Numbered from the stretch's first letter, positions 34,109 through 42,409 are shown. The stretch is 64,000 nucleotides of DNA from Bacillota bacterium (GCA_023435225.1 JAEYRX010000100.1:1-64000); one strand, 5' to 3'. A program made the numbers and translations. The notes: generated by a model from the letters alone, not told the origin.

Positions 34109-35731
34109 TTAGGTTGACCTAAGCAATTGCAAAACCAACTGTGGTTGTTGATTAGCTTGAGCCAGCATTGAATTTCCCGCTTGGATTAACGTATTCAGTT
34201 TAGTAAATTCCATCATCTCCATTGCCATATCGGTATCACGGATCCGGGACTCCGAAGCGGTAATGTTTTCATTGGCGACACCCAGATTATTCATTGTATG
34301 TTCCAACCGGTTTTGGACCGCTCCTAATGAACCCCGCTGGCCGGAAATTATAGCAATTGCTTTATCGACTTTAGTAATAGCCCGGCCGGCATTTTCACAG
34401 GAGTTGACCATCAAATCCCTAATCCCTAAAGCATCACAATTAGTTAGACCAATTGCCGCATTCATCGTCTGATTTTCATTGGCGCCGATCTGGAAGCGTA
34501 ACGAATTATCAGCCAAATGCACAGATGTTTGAAATCCGGAAGCTGCTCCTATGTGATATATCCCCGAGGATAATGTAACATCTACATCCGCAGTGCTGTC
34601 AAACTGCACATCTACATTATTATGAACCAATCCTAAAGCTATATTACTTTTTACAACTGCAGAATTTTGTAAAACGCCATCCTTATAAACATCTACGTTA
34701 TAACAGTTATCGGTCGGTTTTTGATACTCAATAAACCCAAAGGAATTTACGATATCAACTCCCGCAATTACCGTAATTTTTCCTTCCCTACCGGCTACAG
34801 CCGAACGAATTACAAAGGTCCCGGAGACTGATTCGGCGCCGCCATCGGAAGTATCGGTAACATATTCGGAAAATGCCGTACTACTCATTACTACACCGTT
34901 GACGCTTCCCATACCTAGTCCATTCTCGCCACTGTCTGCCAGCGCATTGTTAAACTTCTCAGCAACCTGATCTAAAGTGTCGTCACCGGTAATTTTTAGT
35001 TGAACTATTTTGCCTTTCCCATCCATTAATAAAAGTGTCTGGGGATTATCAAACATAAACCTCCCGTTGGCATCATAAAAGCGATCGACATCATGAAGTT
35101 TCATCCCTCCGGAAGCGATAACTCCTTCCGGTCCGGAATATCCCCCTAATTTGGTAGTTTTAAAAATACTCGATTGAAGTACTTCGGTTGTTCCCGAAGC
35201 CGCTAGTGTTATATCCAAACGGTAAGTACCGGCTGCGGAAACTCCCTTTTCGTAAATTGCTCCCCTCAGGAATACCTGAGTATTAGCGTTATCGGTAGAA
35301 GTAATAGCTGAGGCCGACCCATCAAGCAAATACCTGGTATTAAAATGAGTAGTTTTGGAGATACGATCTATTTCTTGTTTTAGCTGTTCAATTTCATCTT
35401 GGAGGACATTTTGATCCAGAGGAGCATAAGAACTGTTGGCAGCCTGAACTGCCAGTTCCCGCATCCGGTGTAGACATGCGTGAACTTCCTGAAGGGCTCC
35501 TTCAGCTGTTTGAATTAGAGAGATGGCGTCTTGAGTATTGCGGGTGGCTTGGGTTAAACCACGGATTTGGCTCCTCATTCCTTCAGATATGGCCAATCCG
35601 GCGGCATCATCGGCCGCCCGGTTTATCCTAAACCCGGAGGAGATTTTTTCCTGTGATTTTTCGATGGATCTGCCATTTATTAACAGGTTGCGATTGGCAT
35701 TAAGCGCCTCCATATTATGATTAATGCGCAT
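34109..35731 (-). CDS. flagellin with enlarged central domain
   Basis: 540 residues from ATG 35731 (AAGGAGGACAGACC upstream). N-terminal D0/D1: MRINHNMEALNANRNLLING and SSGFRINRAADDAAGLAISE; C-terminal D1/D0: GQRGSLGAVQNRLEHTMNNL..ESRIRDTDMAMEMMEFTK, ending LVLQLLRST. The central 250 residues are a variable surface domain, making this nearly twice as long as B. subtilis Hag. Secreted by the flagellar export system. Single gene with sigma-D promoter and terminator. Confidence 0.94.
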   Translation of the reverse strand: MRINHNMEALNANRNLLINGRSIEKSQEKISSGFRINRAADDAAGLAISEGMRSQIRGLTQATRNTQDAISLIQTAEGALQEVHACLHRMRELAVQAANSSYAPLDQNVLQDEIEQLKQEIDRISKTTHFNTRYLLDGSASAITSTDNANTQVFLRGAIYEKGVSAAGTYRLDITLAASGTTEVLQSSIFKTTKLGGYSGPEGVIASGGMKLHDVDRFYDANGRFMFDNPQTLLLMDGKGKIVQLKITGDDTLDQVAEKFNNALADSGENGLGMGSVNGVVMSSTAFSEYVTDTSDGGAESVSGTFVIRSAVAGREGKITVIAGVDIVNSFGFIEYQKPTDNCYNVDVYKDGVLQNSAVVKSNIALGLVHNNVDVQFDSTADVDVTLSSGIYHIGAASGFQTSVHLADNSLRFQIGANENQTMNAAIGLTNCDALGIRDLMVNSCENAGRAITKVDKAIAIISGQRGSLGAVQNRLEHTMNNLGVANENITASESRIRDTDMAMEMMEFTKLNTLIQAGNSMLAQANQQPQLVLQLLRST

Positions 35732-35783
35732 GGTCTGTCCTCCTTGAACATTCCTACGGATATCCATACCCGTCTTAATTAAT

Positions 35784-35813
35784 ATAATCGGTAATTTTAA
35801 AAAATTTCTTTAG
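35784..35813 (-). promoter_or_regulatory. sigma-D (sigma-28) flagellar promoter
   Basis: Minus strand CTAAAG, 15-16 bases, ACCGATTATAT: close to TAAA-N15-GCCGATAA. About 55 bases before the flagellin start. Confidence 0.75.
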
Positions 35814-35861
35814 AAAAAATAATAAATCGGAAATTATGATAATTCAACTATTTGAAGCTAT

Positions 35862-35987
35862 TTACTTATCAACAGTTTCTAAAAGCTTTTTTACCAATTC
35901 CCGGCCACCGCTTGCCGCAAATACAATCGCTAAAACACCTAATGTAACAAATATGATAGTAAACCCGATTAGATAAGGGTTTGATAA
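35862..35987 (-). pseudogene. OadG-like small membrane protein remnant
   Basis: The minus frame reads SNPYLIGFTIIFVTLGVLAI, VFAASGGRELVKKLLETVDK then stop. One membrane helix followed by a charged tail resembles the sodium-pump decarboxylase gamma subunit (OadG). No start codon is available in frame; an in-frame TAG lies just upstream, where the palindromic elements begin. Confidence 0.4.
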
Positions 35988-36022
35988 AAAATGCTACCGG
36001 GAAAGAAAACAAGCCTAAATTT

Positions 36023-36170
36023 GGACCCTTTGTCCCTGGATAGGGATAACCACCATCCTTCGAAGTAATTAAAAACCTGAAAGATTTTTCAAACTAGTAA
36101 TTATTCTCGCGGAAAATGATTTTAGGCCTCTATGACCGGTGGTTACCCCTATTTGCAGGGGCAAGGGGTC
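36023..36170. repeat. 148-bp element with long inverted ends (GACCCTTTGTCCCTG..GGGGCAAGGGGTC)
   Basis: Ends are imperfect inverted repeats of about 32 bases (outer GACCC-TTGTCCCTG, inner ATAGGGATAACCACC / GGTGGTTACCCCTAT) around a centre of about 85 bases. Looks like a MITE-type insertion; only this copy in the window. Confidence 0.75.
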
Positions 36171-36216
36171 GCAGTTAGACAGCTAACTCTTGCACTCAAG
36201 TGCATTAAGTTAATCT

Positions 36217-36316
36217 ATTACTCCGGTGATTAAACATATCGATTTTCCTAGCGGAAAACGCTGGGTTTAGAGCGTTTTCCCCTAGGCTAGTTTCTATTAT
36301 TAATCACCGGAGTAAT
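36217..36316. repeat. 100-bp nested palindrome (ATTACTCCGGTGATTAA ends)
   Basis: Outer arms ATTACTCCGGTGATTAA / TTAATCACCGGAGTAAT are a perfect 17-bp inverted repeat; inner arms GGAAAACGCT / AGCGTTTTCC. Lies just downstream of the GHL10 gene stop and could also act as a transcription end for it. Confidence 0.85.
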
Positions 36317-36359
36317 AATAGGATAATCATTATTTATTAAAAAAGTCTTATATTTTAAC

Positions 36360-38078
36360 TTACTCTCCGACACTTTCTTTTAAATCCGGATTATTATCTA
36401 CCTGTGATTCTTGCTCATGAACTTCTTCAAAATTGACCACCGTTACCAGGCCTGCTTGAACCCGAACCTTAAATAGCTTATTACCGGAAAAATCCTCAGC
36501 AGTAATGGCTACTCGGTAATTTCCCGGCGGGAGTTGGGTTAGGCCAAACCAACCGCTGCCATCGGTATAAAGTTCACGATGAGTTCCAATAATTTTGATG
36601 TTGGAAGGTTCCGGAGAAGGAAGCAAAGGTCCATCGACCATCACTTTATAATGATCAAACTTCTTCCCGGTTGAATCCACTATACTGCCCGTTAAGTAAC
36701 CGGTCTCCGGCTGCGATTTCCAAGGCATATCGGGTATAGGCGCCGGAGCCGGGAAAACCGGTTGAGTGGAAATATAAGTTTTCAAGGCCGGATCAGTATA
36801 GCCCCCCTCTTTTGAAAGCAATGGGTAAAACCAGTCCTGAGCCTCCGGAATAAATTGATACGGTTGCCGTGGTAATTTTTTATGCGAAGCCGGTTCTTTA
36901 TAATCTTCACTACTGTAAAGATGAGCTGCTCCGTAAGTAAACAGGCAAACTCCGGCCGAATAATTACCTAATGCCGACGGTCCCTGGGCCCGTCTTATTT
37001 GCTCTAAAGAATCTTCAATATATTGTGAGAAAATCCCGGGACCGATAACTATCTGCCGACCATACTGGTGGTTTTTTTCCCATTCGATCCATTGGTTATA
37101 CCAAAGTTGTTCGTTGGATTTCCATCCACAGAAATAATTCATCGGGATCGCAATATCCAAAATACCTTCTTGCAGCCAACTATGCCAGTCTTGGAAAACT
37201 TCGCAATAAGCCCTCGACTTTAACCAATCACTCTCGGCAACCGGACCCTCTCCCCAAGTAATAACAGCTGAAGAGACCTTTATATTGGGTTTAACGGCAA
37301 TACTTTTTAAATAAATCTTCCGGACCAGGTTGGCGGTTTGCTCCCGCCGCCATTCCGCCCAGCGGGGATCATCAGGACCGGGTAAACCGGTAGCGCCGTA
37401 ACGGGCATTGTACCTGGCCACATTAGTCGGGTTATAACCCCAAGCTGATCCGGCATAACGGGAATAATCCAGGTGAATCCCGTCGATATTATAATTTTTA
37501 ACCACACTAAGATAAACATCGGTCGTATAATCCAAAGCATCCGGATTGCCCGGGTCAAGAAAGAACGAAGAACAAAGATTATCGGACCAACGGTGTTTCC
37601 GTTTGTCATAGGTCCGGTAATAAGATACCCAATTGGCTTCACCTATTGCATTAGGACCGTGCAAATTCCAGACATGGTTCGGGTCAGCCGGAGGGGTAGT
37701 ACTGTTCCAAGCTACTAATGTATTAAGCCAGGCATGGACTTCGATATTTTTGGCATGAGCCTGGTCGATTAAGTACTGCAATGCGTCAAACCCCGGTAAT
37801 AAGGCGGGATCTTCGGTCCGTGGTTCGATGGTGTTGTTATAATAAGCGTCGCCTCGTCGCCGGACCTGAACTATTAATGTATTGATATTGGCGGTTACCG
37901 AGTCTTGTATCAGCTTATCAACCTGGGCCGGTGTTTTAAATCCGTCCCTGAATGCATCAACCCATAAAGCTCTCACTTCCGGCCGGATTGTTTCCTCCGC
38001 TTTTACCGGGATGTTTCCCGATAAAAATATAACTAAAAATAATACCAATAAAAATAACTTGCAGTAAGATTTGTTCAT
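36360..38078 (-). CDS. secreted GHL10/YngK-type glycoside hydrolase-like protein
   Basis: 572 residues. Signal peptide at 1-27 (CKLFLLVLFLVIFLSGNIPV). DUF187/GHL10 TIM-barrel: RPEVRALWVDAFRDGFKT, LIVQVRRRGDAYYN, IEVHAWLNTLVAWN, YNIDGIHLDYSRY, VSSAVITWGEG, IAIPMNYFCGW. A C-terminal carboxypeptidase-regulatory-like beta domain follows (GYLTGSIVDSTGKKFDHYKV..LPPGNYRVAI). Probably acts on cell wall or exopolysaccharide outside the cytoplasm; the substrate is not shown. Confidence 0.88.
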   Translation of the reverse strand: MNKSYCKLFLLVLFLVIFLSGNIPVKAEETIRPEVRALWVDAFRDGFKTPAQVDKLIQDSVTANINTLIVQVRRRGDAYYNNTIEPRTEDPALLPGFDALQYLIDQAHAKNIEVHAWLNTLVAWNSTTPPADPNHVWNLHGPNAIGEANWVSYYRTYDKRKHRWSDNLCSSFFLDPGNPDALDYTTDVYLSVVKNYNIDGIHLDYSRYAGSAWGYNPTNVARYNARYGATGLPGPDDPRWAEWRREQTANLVRKIYLKSIAVKPNIKVSSAVITWGEGPVAESDWLKSRAYCEVFQDWHSWLQEGILDIAIPMNYFCGWKSNEQLWYNQWIEWEKNHQYGRQIVIGPGIFSQYIEDSLEQIRRAQGPSALGNYSAGVCLFTYGAAHLYSSEDYKEPASHKKLPRQPYQFIPEAQDWFYPLLSKEGGYTDPALKTYISTQPVFPAPAPIPDMPWKSQPETGYLTGSIVDSTGKKFDHYKVMVDGPLLPSPEPSNIKIIGTHRELYTDGSGWFGLTQLPPGNYRVAITAEDFSGNKLFKVRVQAGLVTVVNFEEVHEQESQVDNNPDLKESVGE

Positions 38079-38267
38079 GATCCTATAAGTTACCCTTCCG
38101 TCTAATACTATGTCAATTTAAAAATATCTCCGACATAATTATAATATTAACAATACCATTTATGAAATAAAAATGATAGAGGTACTATTCCTCTACCATT
38201 TAACATTTTATTATCTTACGTCAAATTAATTACAATAGTTTAATAATTATTTAATTCAATTATTATT

Positions 38268-38350
38268 CTCCCGCAGAGGCGCTGAGACGCAGAGAAAAAA
38301 CAAAATAATTATTGTTATTAAACCTCTGCGCCTTTGCGCCTCCGCGCGAG
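38268..38350. repeat. GC-rich inverted repeat (CCGCAGAGGCGC type), copy 2
   Basis: Arms CCGCAGAGGCGCTGAGACGC and CTCTGCGCCTTTGCGCCTCC; it is the element of 2890-2973 in reverse orientation. Confidence 0.8.
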
Positions 38351-38370
38351 AAATTGTTTTTTCCTTAAAT

Positions 38371-38805
38371 TTATAGAAACCGTGTTCTCATTTTGCAATA
38401 CTCAGCGCCTCTAATAATCGTTTGCTCGATCTCCACCTCCACCGGGCGTTGGAAAGCCGTTTCAAAAACCTGTTTGGTCCAGCCTTTGGTACATTCACAA
38501 TAGCTACCCGGAGTTTCAGCGATATTATCATTGACATAAGGGCAGAAACATTGTTCACAAGTGGTATAGAAACAATTATCCCCTTTGGAAATCCGGTTAC
38601 CGAACAAATCCGGGGATTGTAACTTTTGAAAGACTTCCTCCGGCTTTTCCGGATTCATACCAGCTTGTTGGATTTTTGCCACCATCCCGCAACCAAAGGC
38701 GCACCCCCGGCCGCATTTTTCCAGAATCCGGCCCATATCCTCCTTTTTAAGCTCCTGGTCCATCAACCCGATAACCGACTTAATCCATAGCTTTTCGATA
38801 TTCAT
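38371..38805 (-). CDS. Cys-rich hypothetical protein (DUF6144-like)
   Basis: 144 residues from ATG 38805 (ACGGAGGTAAATTA upstream). Ten-odd Cys in patterns such as CGRGCAFGCG, CFYTTCEQCFCPY and SYCECTKGW, ending VEVEIEQTIIRGAEYCKMRTRF. The TKGW..FE..F.RPVEVE.E.TI.RG..YC layout is seen in DUF6144-type proteins; it suggests a metal or Fe-S site. Assignment is from memory of the pattern only. Monocistronic, cytosolic. Confidence 0.6.
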   Translation of the reverse strand: MNIEKLWIKSVIGLMDQELKKEDMGRILEKCGRGCAFGCGMVAKIQQAGMNPEKPEEVFQKLQSPDLFGNRISKGDNCFYTTCEQCFCPYVNDNIAETPGSYCECTKGWTKQVFETAFQRPVEVEIEQTIIRGAEYCKMRTRFL

Positions 38806-38885
38806 TAATTTACCTCCGTTATTTGATGGAGATATTATATAATTTGAAACATGACTCCTATATGTCATATATTTAAAAACATTTA

Positions 38886-39152
38886 TTAGACGGGATTAAC
38901 ACGGATTTACCGGATTAATCATTAAAACATATTGTTTAAGCGAAGCTTGATTTTCACAAATCCTTGTTTAATCCGTGTTCAATCCGTGCTACTAATATAA
39001 ATAGGCCCATAAAATCGCCTAAATAATAGCACTGGGACACGGATTTCACGGATTTATCGGGATTTACACGGATTAAACATATAAAATATCTCCTTTAAGC
39101 GAAGCTTAATTTTTCAAATCCGCATTTAATCCGTGTCAATCCTGTCTAAATA
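38886..39152. repeat. tandem pair of CACGGATTTACCGGATTAA palindromes
   Basis: Two similar inverted repeats, at 38886-38995 and 39038-39152, each with arms like ATTAACACGGATTTACCGG and TTTAATCCGTGTTCAATCC around a centre containing AAGCGAAGCTT. A partial relative occurs at 54885-54915 (GGCTAATCCGTGTAAATCC). Fills the gap between the Cys-rich gene and the Spo0E-like gene. Confidence 0.75.
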
Positions 39153-39170
39153 GGTTTTTATTTTGTTATT

Positions 39171-39350
39171 TTATTCTTTCTTCAACTTCTTCAACCGTTC
39201 ATACTCATTACACAGTTCATCCAGCCGCGCTCCTAGGGCCAGTACCAGTGCATCGGTTATTTCGTTTACCGCCCAGGCTTGGTTTAAGTTTTGGCGGGCT
39301 TGGGTGATTTTATTTTTAAGGGATGCGATTTTGAAGTCATATGGGTCCAT
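39171..39350 (-). CDS. Spo0E-like small aspartyl-phosphate phosphatase
   Basis: 59 residues from ATG 39350. Two helices, IASLKNKITQARQNLNQAW and VLALGARLDELCNEYERL, fit the Spo0E family pattern (I..LR..L ... S..LD.LI..Y). In characterised members the SxxLD motif supports dephosphorylation of Spo0A~P; here the S is replaced by G (GARLD), so activity may differ. RBS AAAGGA is somewhat far (about 14 bases). Sits at the edge of the repeat-rich island. Confidence 0.65.
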   Translation of the reverse strand: MDPYDFKIASLKNKITQARQNLNQAWAVNEITDALVLALGARLDELCNEYERLKKLKKE

Positions 39351-39462
39351 GGCGGGTAATAGGTTTTCCTTTCTTGGTTGTTGGAATCGGTTCGGTTTGA
39401 ATCCACTTTAGGGATTTTGGCTTTGACGCCTATTTTGGATCAGCTGAAATTCGGGCGGAGAC

Positions 39463-39700
39463 CTCTCTCTTGCTCTCCCCCTCGGTGGGAGAGTAACCTA
39501 TGCCTCTGTCGCCTAAATTATCCAAAGTCGACAGCCATCAAGATGGATTAGCAAAGTAACCAATATCTCTAAAGTCTTAAATCTTTTAGCGATCAAGGGA
39601 TTAGGGTTACTCTCCCCCACGGGGCGACCAGAACCAGGACGGTTCAAGATCGGCGATCCAGGGATGGAATACCGCCGGGAGAGCAAGAGAGGGGTTTCTA
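39463..39700. repeat. CTCTCTTGCTCTCCC inverted repeat, interrupted copy
   Basis: Left arm CTCTCTTGCTCTCCCCC..GGGAGAGTAACC, right arm GGTTACTCTCCCCCACGGGG then, after about 48 extra bases, GGGAGAGCAAGAGAGG. A shorter half copy lies at 41622-41665 and a decayed one at 42893-43015. Confidence 0.65.
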
Positions 39701-39790
39701 GTCTAAAAATTATTCACCCAGCCCCTCGGGGGTTGAGATAGTTTGTAGACAATAGCCTGTGACCCAGGACGGGTCGAAGCCGCGGAAGAC
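39697..39790 (+). repeat. 95-bp direct repeat, copy 1
   Basis: Text TTTCTAGTCTAAAAATTATT, CAGCCCCTCGGGGGTTGAGA, TAGCCTGTGACCCAGGACGG and GTCGAAGCCGCGGAAGA recurs almost unchanged at 42410-42508 in the same orientation. The two copies bracket the toxin-antitoxin region. Confidence 0.8.
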
Positions 39791-39802
39791 AAATTCTTTC
39801 TT

Positions 39803-39889
39803 AATGGAGCTTTATTGGGGATTCCCGAGGATTTGAAAAAAGAAATACTGGAGTATGTAGAGTTCTTGAAACAGAAACGAAAAATATAA
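39803..39889 (+). pseudogene. antitoxin-like (DUF2281 type) C-terminal fragment
   Basis: The plus frame LGIPEDLKKEILEYVEFLKQ, KRKI stop resembles the C-terminal part of DUF2281-type small antitoxins (LPEELKKEVLDFVEFL). No start codon or RBS is in frame; the 95-bp direct repeat replaces the upstream part. A short broken TA remnant. Confidence 0.45.
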
Positions 39890-39912
39890 GAAAATCGTAA
39901 GCCTAATAATAC

Positions 39913-39940
39913 AAAAAACCCCTATTTAAAGGGGTTTTTT
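39913..39940. terminator. bidirectional Rho-independent terminator
   Basis: AAAAAACCCC-TATTTAAA-GGGGTTTTTT; lies 32 bases after the PemK/MazF-like stop on the minus strand. Confidence 0.85.
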
Positions 39941-39971
39941 ATCACATTGGAGGCGAAAATCTTTATATAAA

Positions 39972-40406
39972 CTAATCTGTTTCCATTCCAAAAATCTCTT
40001 TCAATGCTTGCATCATCTGAGCTTGTTTTTCTCTTGAAATTTCTCCAAGGCATTCTCCTAAATCGGCCCTTAAGATGGGTTGCAATAACTTAAGTCGAAT
40101 TATGACTTTTTTAGTTACTACAGGCTCATTTTCCGGTAATAATTCAATATCAAACCTACGCTTATATTCAGTTTTACTGGAAAGAGGCGCAATTGTTAAA
40201 GTTGGATAATCATTATAATTTGTTTCATCATTTTGAACTATTACTACTCTTCTTTCCTCATGAAATGTCCGTCTATTTTGAACCCGATCCGATTCAGGCA
40301 TACTGATTATGTGATCATTAACTAAATAGACTTGCCCAAATTCGACCTCTTTAATTATATAAATCGACTGAGGAAAAGGAAACGGATCTAATTCTGAAGG
40401 AGACAT
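39972..40406 (-). CDS. PemK/MazF-like toxin-family protein
   Basis: 144 residues. EFGQVYLVNDHII, RRVVIVQNDETNYNDYPTLTIAPLSS and NEPVVTKKVIIRLKLLQPIL fit the SH3-like barrel of PemK/MazF endoribonucleases (RPVVVVQ..., T.I.PLTS). C-terminal helix EISREKQAQMMQALKEIFG. It overlaps the end of the Panacea-domain gene by 19 bases, the toxin-after-antitoxin order. Likely an mRNA interferase; the catalytic residues cannot be confirmed by eye. Confidence 0.75.
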   Translation of the reverse strand: MSPSELDPFPFPQSIYIIKEVEFGQVYLVNDHIISMPESDRVQNRRTFHEERRVVIVQNDETNYNDYPTLTIAPLSSKTEYKRRFDIELLPENEPVVTKKVIIRLKLLQPILRADLGECLGEISREKQAQMMQALKEIFGMETD

Positions 40407-41038
40407 ATATTAGCTCTCCTTTTAAAATCTTCATAGTCATTATAGGTCTCTAAAAGAGATTGATAATAGTCTTCTTTAGTTCCTCTATCCGGAGAAGCAT
40501 CCAGCTGTTTTTTCGCAACTTCCAATTCTTCTTTGGTGAATCTTTTTGGGCTTTTTTTACCTTCGGTCATGTTAATCCTCCTCTGGTAATCTTCATGACC
40601 CAGTTGCTTTTCATAATTAATAATATGTACCATAGGCGGAGTAGAGTATACGGTTTTTATAATTTCTTCGCATGACATACTTTTTGTACGGTCAATTATT
40701 GATAAAGCATAATGTTTTTCCCATTCAGGCAAACAGTAATCATCTATTGAAGCTATATCATTAAGACTATAAATAAATGCCATTTTACCATATTTGAAAG
40801 AAGGATGCCAAGTACAGCGTAAAATATCATTTGCAATAAGCCCATCAGCTTCATTTATTATTTCCTGAGCAAAAGGCCCATATCTATATCTGATAAATTC
40901 AACTCCACTATATTGACATCCACAATTCTGAACATGACCGTATTCAAATAAATAAACTAATTTAACTAGTTCAGTACGTTTCAAACCACGTGGAAAATTT
41001 TTAATAAAAAAGACAATTAAATTTCTTAACTTGTCCAT
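40388..41038 (-). CDS. Panacea-domain (DUF4065/SocA-like) protein, probable antitoxin
   Basis: 216 residues from ATG 41038 (TGAGGTATATT upstream). Panacea domain at about 1-140: GLKRTELVKLVYLFEYGHVQ, YSGVEFIRYRYGPFAQEIIN, and the helix SCEEIIKTVYSTPPM. The last 65 residues are charged and helical, a probable toxin-contact tail. Panacea proteins are known as promiscuous antitoxins with many toxin types; the overlapping PemK/MazF-like gene is the likely partner. A LexA-type box overlaps its promoter start region. Confidence 0.8.
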   Translation of the reverse strand: MDKLRNLIVFFIKNFPRGLKRTELVKLVYLFEYGHVQNCGCQYSGVEFIRYRYGPFAQEIINEADGLIANDILRCTWHPSFKYGKMAFIYSLNDIASIDDYCLPEWEKHYALSIIDRTKSMSCEEIIKTVYSTPPMVHIINYEKQLGHEDYQRRINMTEGKKSPKRFTKEELEVAKKQLDASPDRGTKEDYYQSLLETYNDYEDFKRRANICLLQN

Positions 41039-41100
41039 AATATACCTCATTTATTGTATCGGTTATATAAATATTCTCTTTAGATTTGATGAACCCTTTT

Positions 41101-41148
41101 GAACGTATGTTTGCTTTTTATTATAACATTACTTTTATTTATAGCCAA
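41101..41148 (-). promoter_or_regulatory. promoter with LexA/SOS-type box, Panacea-PemK operon
   Basis: Minus strand TTGGCT (41143-41148), 17-base spacer, TATAAT (41120-41125), then the box CAAACATACGTTC (41101-41113), 6 bases after the -10. The 13-base box is identical to that upstream of vsr (46615-46627) and fits the Gram-positive LexA consensus CGAAC-N4-GTTYG. Confidence 0.7.
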
Positions 41149-41193
41149 CTACTAGATATTGTATAGAAAAATTGAAAGAACACAATAATTAAT

Positions 41194-41297
41194 TTAGGGA
41201 GCGCTGATTAATTGAACAAGTGACGATTTTGTGCTTCGTAAAATGCCTAATACCGCATATTTGCTCGCACAAAATCGGATTAATCAGCGCTTCCTTA
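41194..41297. repeat. 105-bp palindromic dispersed repeat, copy 6
   Basis: Complete copy upstream of the Panacea promoter, almost identical to the consensus; one base is missing in the left end (TTAGGGAGCGC). Confidence 0.92.
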
Positions 41298-41352
41298 AAA
41301 CAAACATGTAATATTATTGGCTCTTGTCTAAAAACTCTGTGGCGGATATTTA

Positions 41353-41440
41353 CACTTTGATCTCCTCTCCTCTCCCGATCCGGTCAATCCACCGGCACAA
41401 CATTATTCCATCCATTAATCCCCGGCTATACATGATCTCG
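41353..41440 (-). pseudogene. 3' fragment of the repeated RICDEI gene (copy A)
   Basis: Same sequence as the 3' end of the intact gene at 47047-47138 (GATCCGGTCAATCCACCGGC and onward to CTCGTCCTGGCGG). The left flank text of the intact gene is also kept. Breaks at about 41440 into unrelated DNA. Confidence 0.75.
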
Positions 41441-41767
41441 TCCTGGCGGCCACCTTTCCCCGCTCGGGGACAGGACAACATACAAAGCTGAACTTCGTTA
41501 TCTACTTTTTACAGCACTTTATTCTTGAATACTTCGTAGCATGGTGGTTATTGCCTCTCCGGGCGGGGAAGATCAGAATAACCGGCTCCTCTATGTCTTT
41601 AAATCTTTTGGAGATCAGCGGCTTCGGTTACTCTCCCCCGCGGGGCGAGAGCAAGAGAGGGGTGCTTTTAGAGTTCGAAGCCGCCCATCGCCACATCAGA
41701 CAGCTGGTATCGCCTGATTTCCACTCTTAAGCGGTTTTATTTTACCATTTACCCTTTTCTCTTTACA

Positions 41768-42200
41768 CTTTTATCTCTTCCCCTCTCCCGATCCGGTCAA
41801 TCCACCGGCACAACATTATTCCATCCATTAATCCCCGGCTATACATGATCTCGTCCTGGCGGTTCTGTTGTTTCATATATTCGGAGCTATAGTTATCCAG
41901 ATATAAAATGAAGAAAATTATATGACTAATATTCACATCCCTAATGCCGGCTGTGAATAAATAAACTATAGTATTTTCTTCATTTTATGAATCAAGGAAA
42001 ATATGTTGACTTAAAGGCGGATTCAACATATTTAGTTCCCGGTCCTCCTTCGGCAGTTTGGCCATGAGTTGCCGGATTAGTTCGGACGGGATCTTTCCCA
42101 GTTCTTTGTATTCGGGGTCGTGGATTATGATTTCGTCGCAGATCCGGCAGATTCGGTCGAAGATAAGGCGTTTGATGCCGGTGGAGTTTTCGCTTAACAT
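41768..42200 (-). pseudogene. RICDEI gene (copy B) interrupted by a 134-bp insertion
   Basis: From ATG 42200: LIFDRICRICDEIIIHDPEY, KELGKIPSELIRQLMAKLPK, ED..E, then the frame leaves at 42034. The remainder of the gene resumes at 41900 and runs to 41768 with the same 3' flank. The intact copy at 47352 lacks the 41901-42034 segment, so this copy was split by an insertion carrying two hairpins. Confidence 0.8.
41901..42034. mobile_element. 134-bp insertion of palindromes in the RICDEI gene copy B
   Basis: Hairpin 1 (41902-41989): TATAAAATGAAGAAAATTAT / TAGTATTTTCTTCATTTTAT with inner TTCACA/TGTGAA, related to the element at 27563-27648. Hairpin 2 (41998-42033): AAATATGTTGA / TTCAACATATTT. Flanks match the uninterrupted copy at 47180 on both sides, which defines the insertion edges; four bases (GAGC) of the target are lost or replaced. 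Confidence 0.7.
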
Positions 42201-42275
42201 GGGCTGGGTCCTCCTGGGATAGGCGTGAGGCACGAGGCGAGAGTTTGAATATGGTGCCGGGGTCGCCTATTTTTT
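42201..42275 (-). repeat. conserved 75-bp leader, copy 1 (RICDEI copy B)
   Basis: Minus strand: AATAGGCGACCCCGGCACCA, then CTCTCGCCTCGTGCC, TCACGCCTATCCCAGGAGGA just before the start codon. Near-identical leaders precede the SymE-like gene (42796-42870) and the intact RICDEI gene (47353-47430). Confidence 0.8.
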
Positions 42276-42409
42276 TGTTTGTTACTCATCACCCAGGGCA
42301 GATGTTAATAAATTGAAGCTGATTCAAAACCCCTGGGCTGCAGTTTAATGAATTCTCAACCCCATAAATGGGCTGGGTTAGGCTTTGGAGTGTTTCAAGC
42401 AGTGAATTG

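Noticed and set aside
36023..36316. Possible tRNA, riboswitch or group II intron in the structured 36-kb gap
   Set aside because: No cloverleaf, no CCA-type end, no conserved riboswitch core or reverse transcriptase; the structure is explained by two inverted-repeat elements.
39163..39411. Plus-strand open frame of 82 codons
   Set aside because: Shadow of the Spo0E-like gene on the other strand; low-complexity Ser-rich product and no ribosome-binding site.
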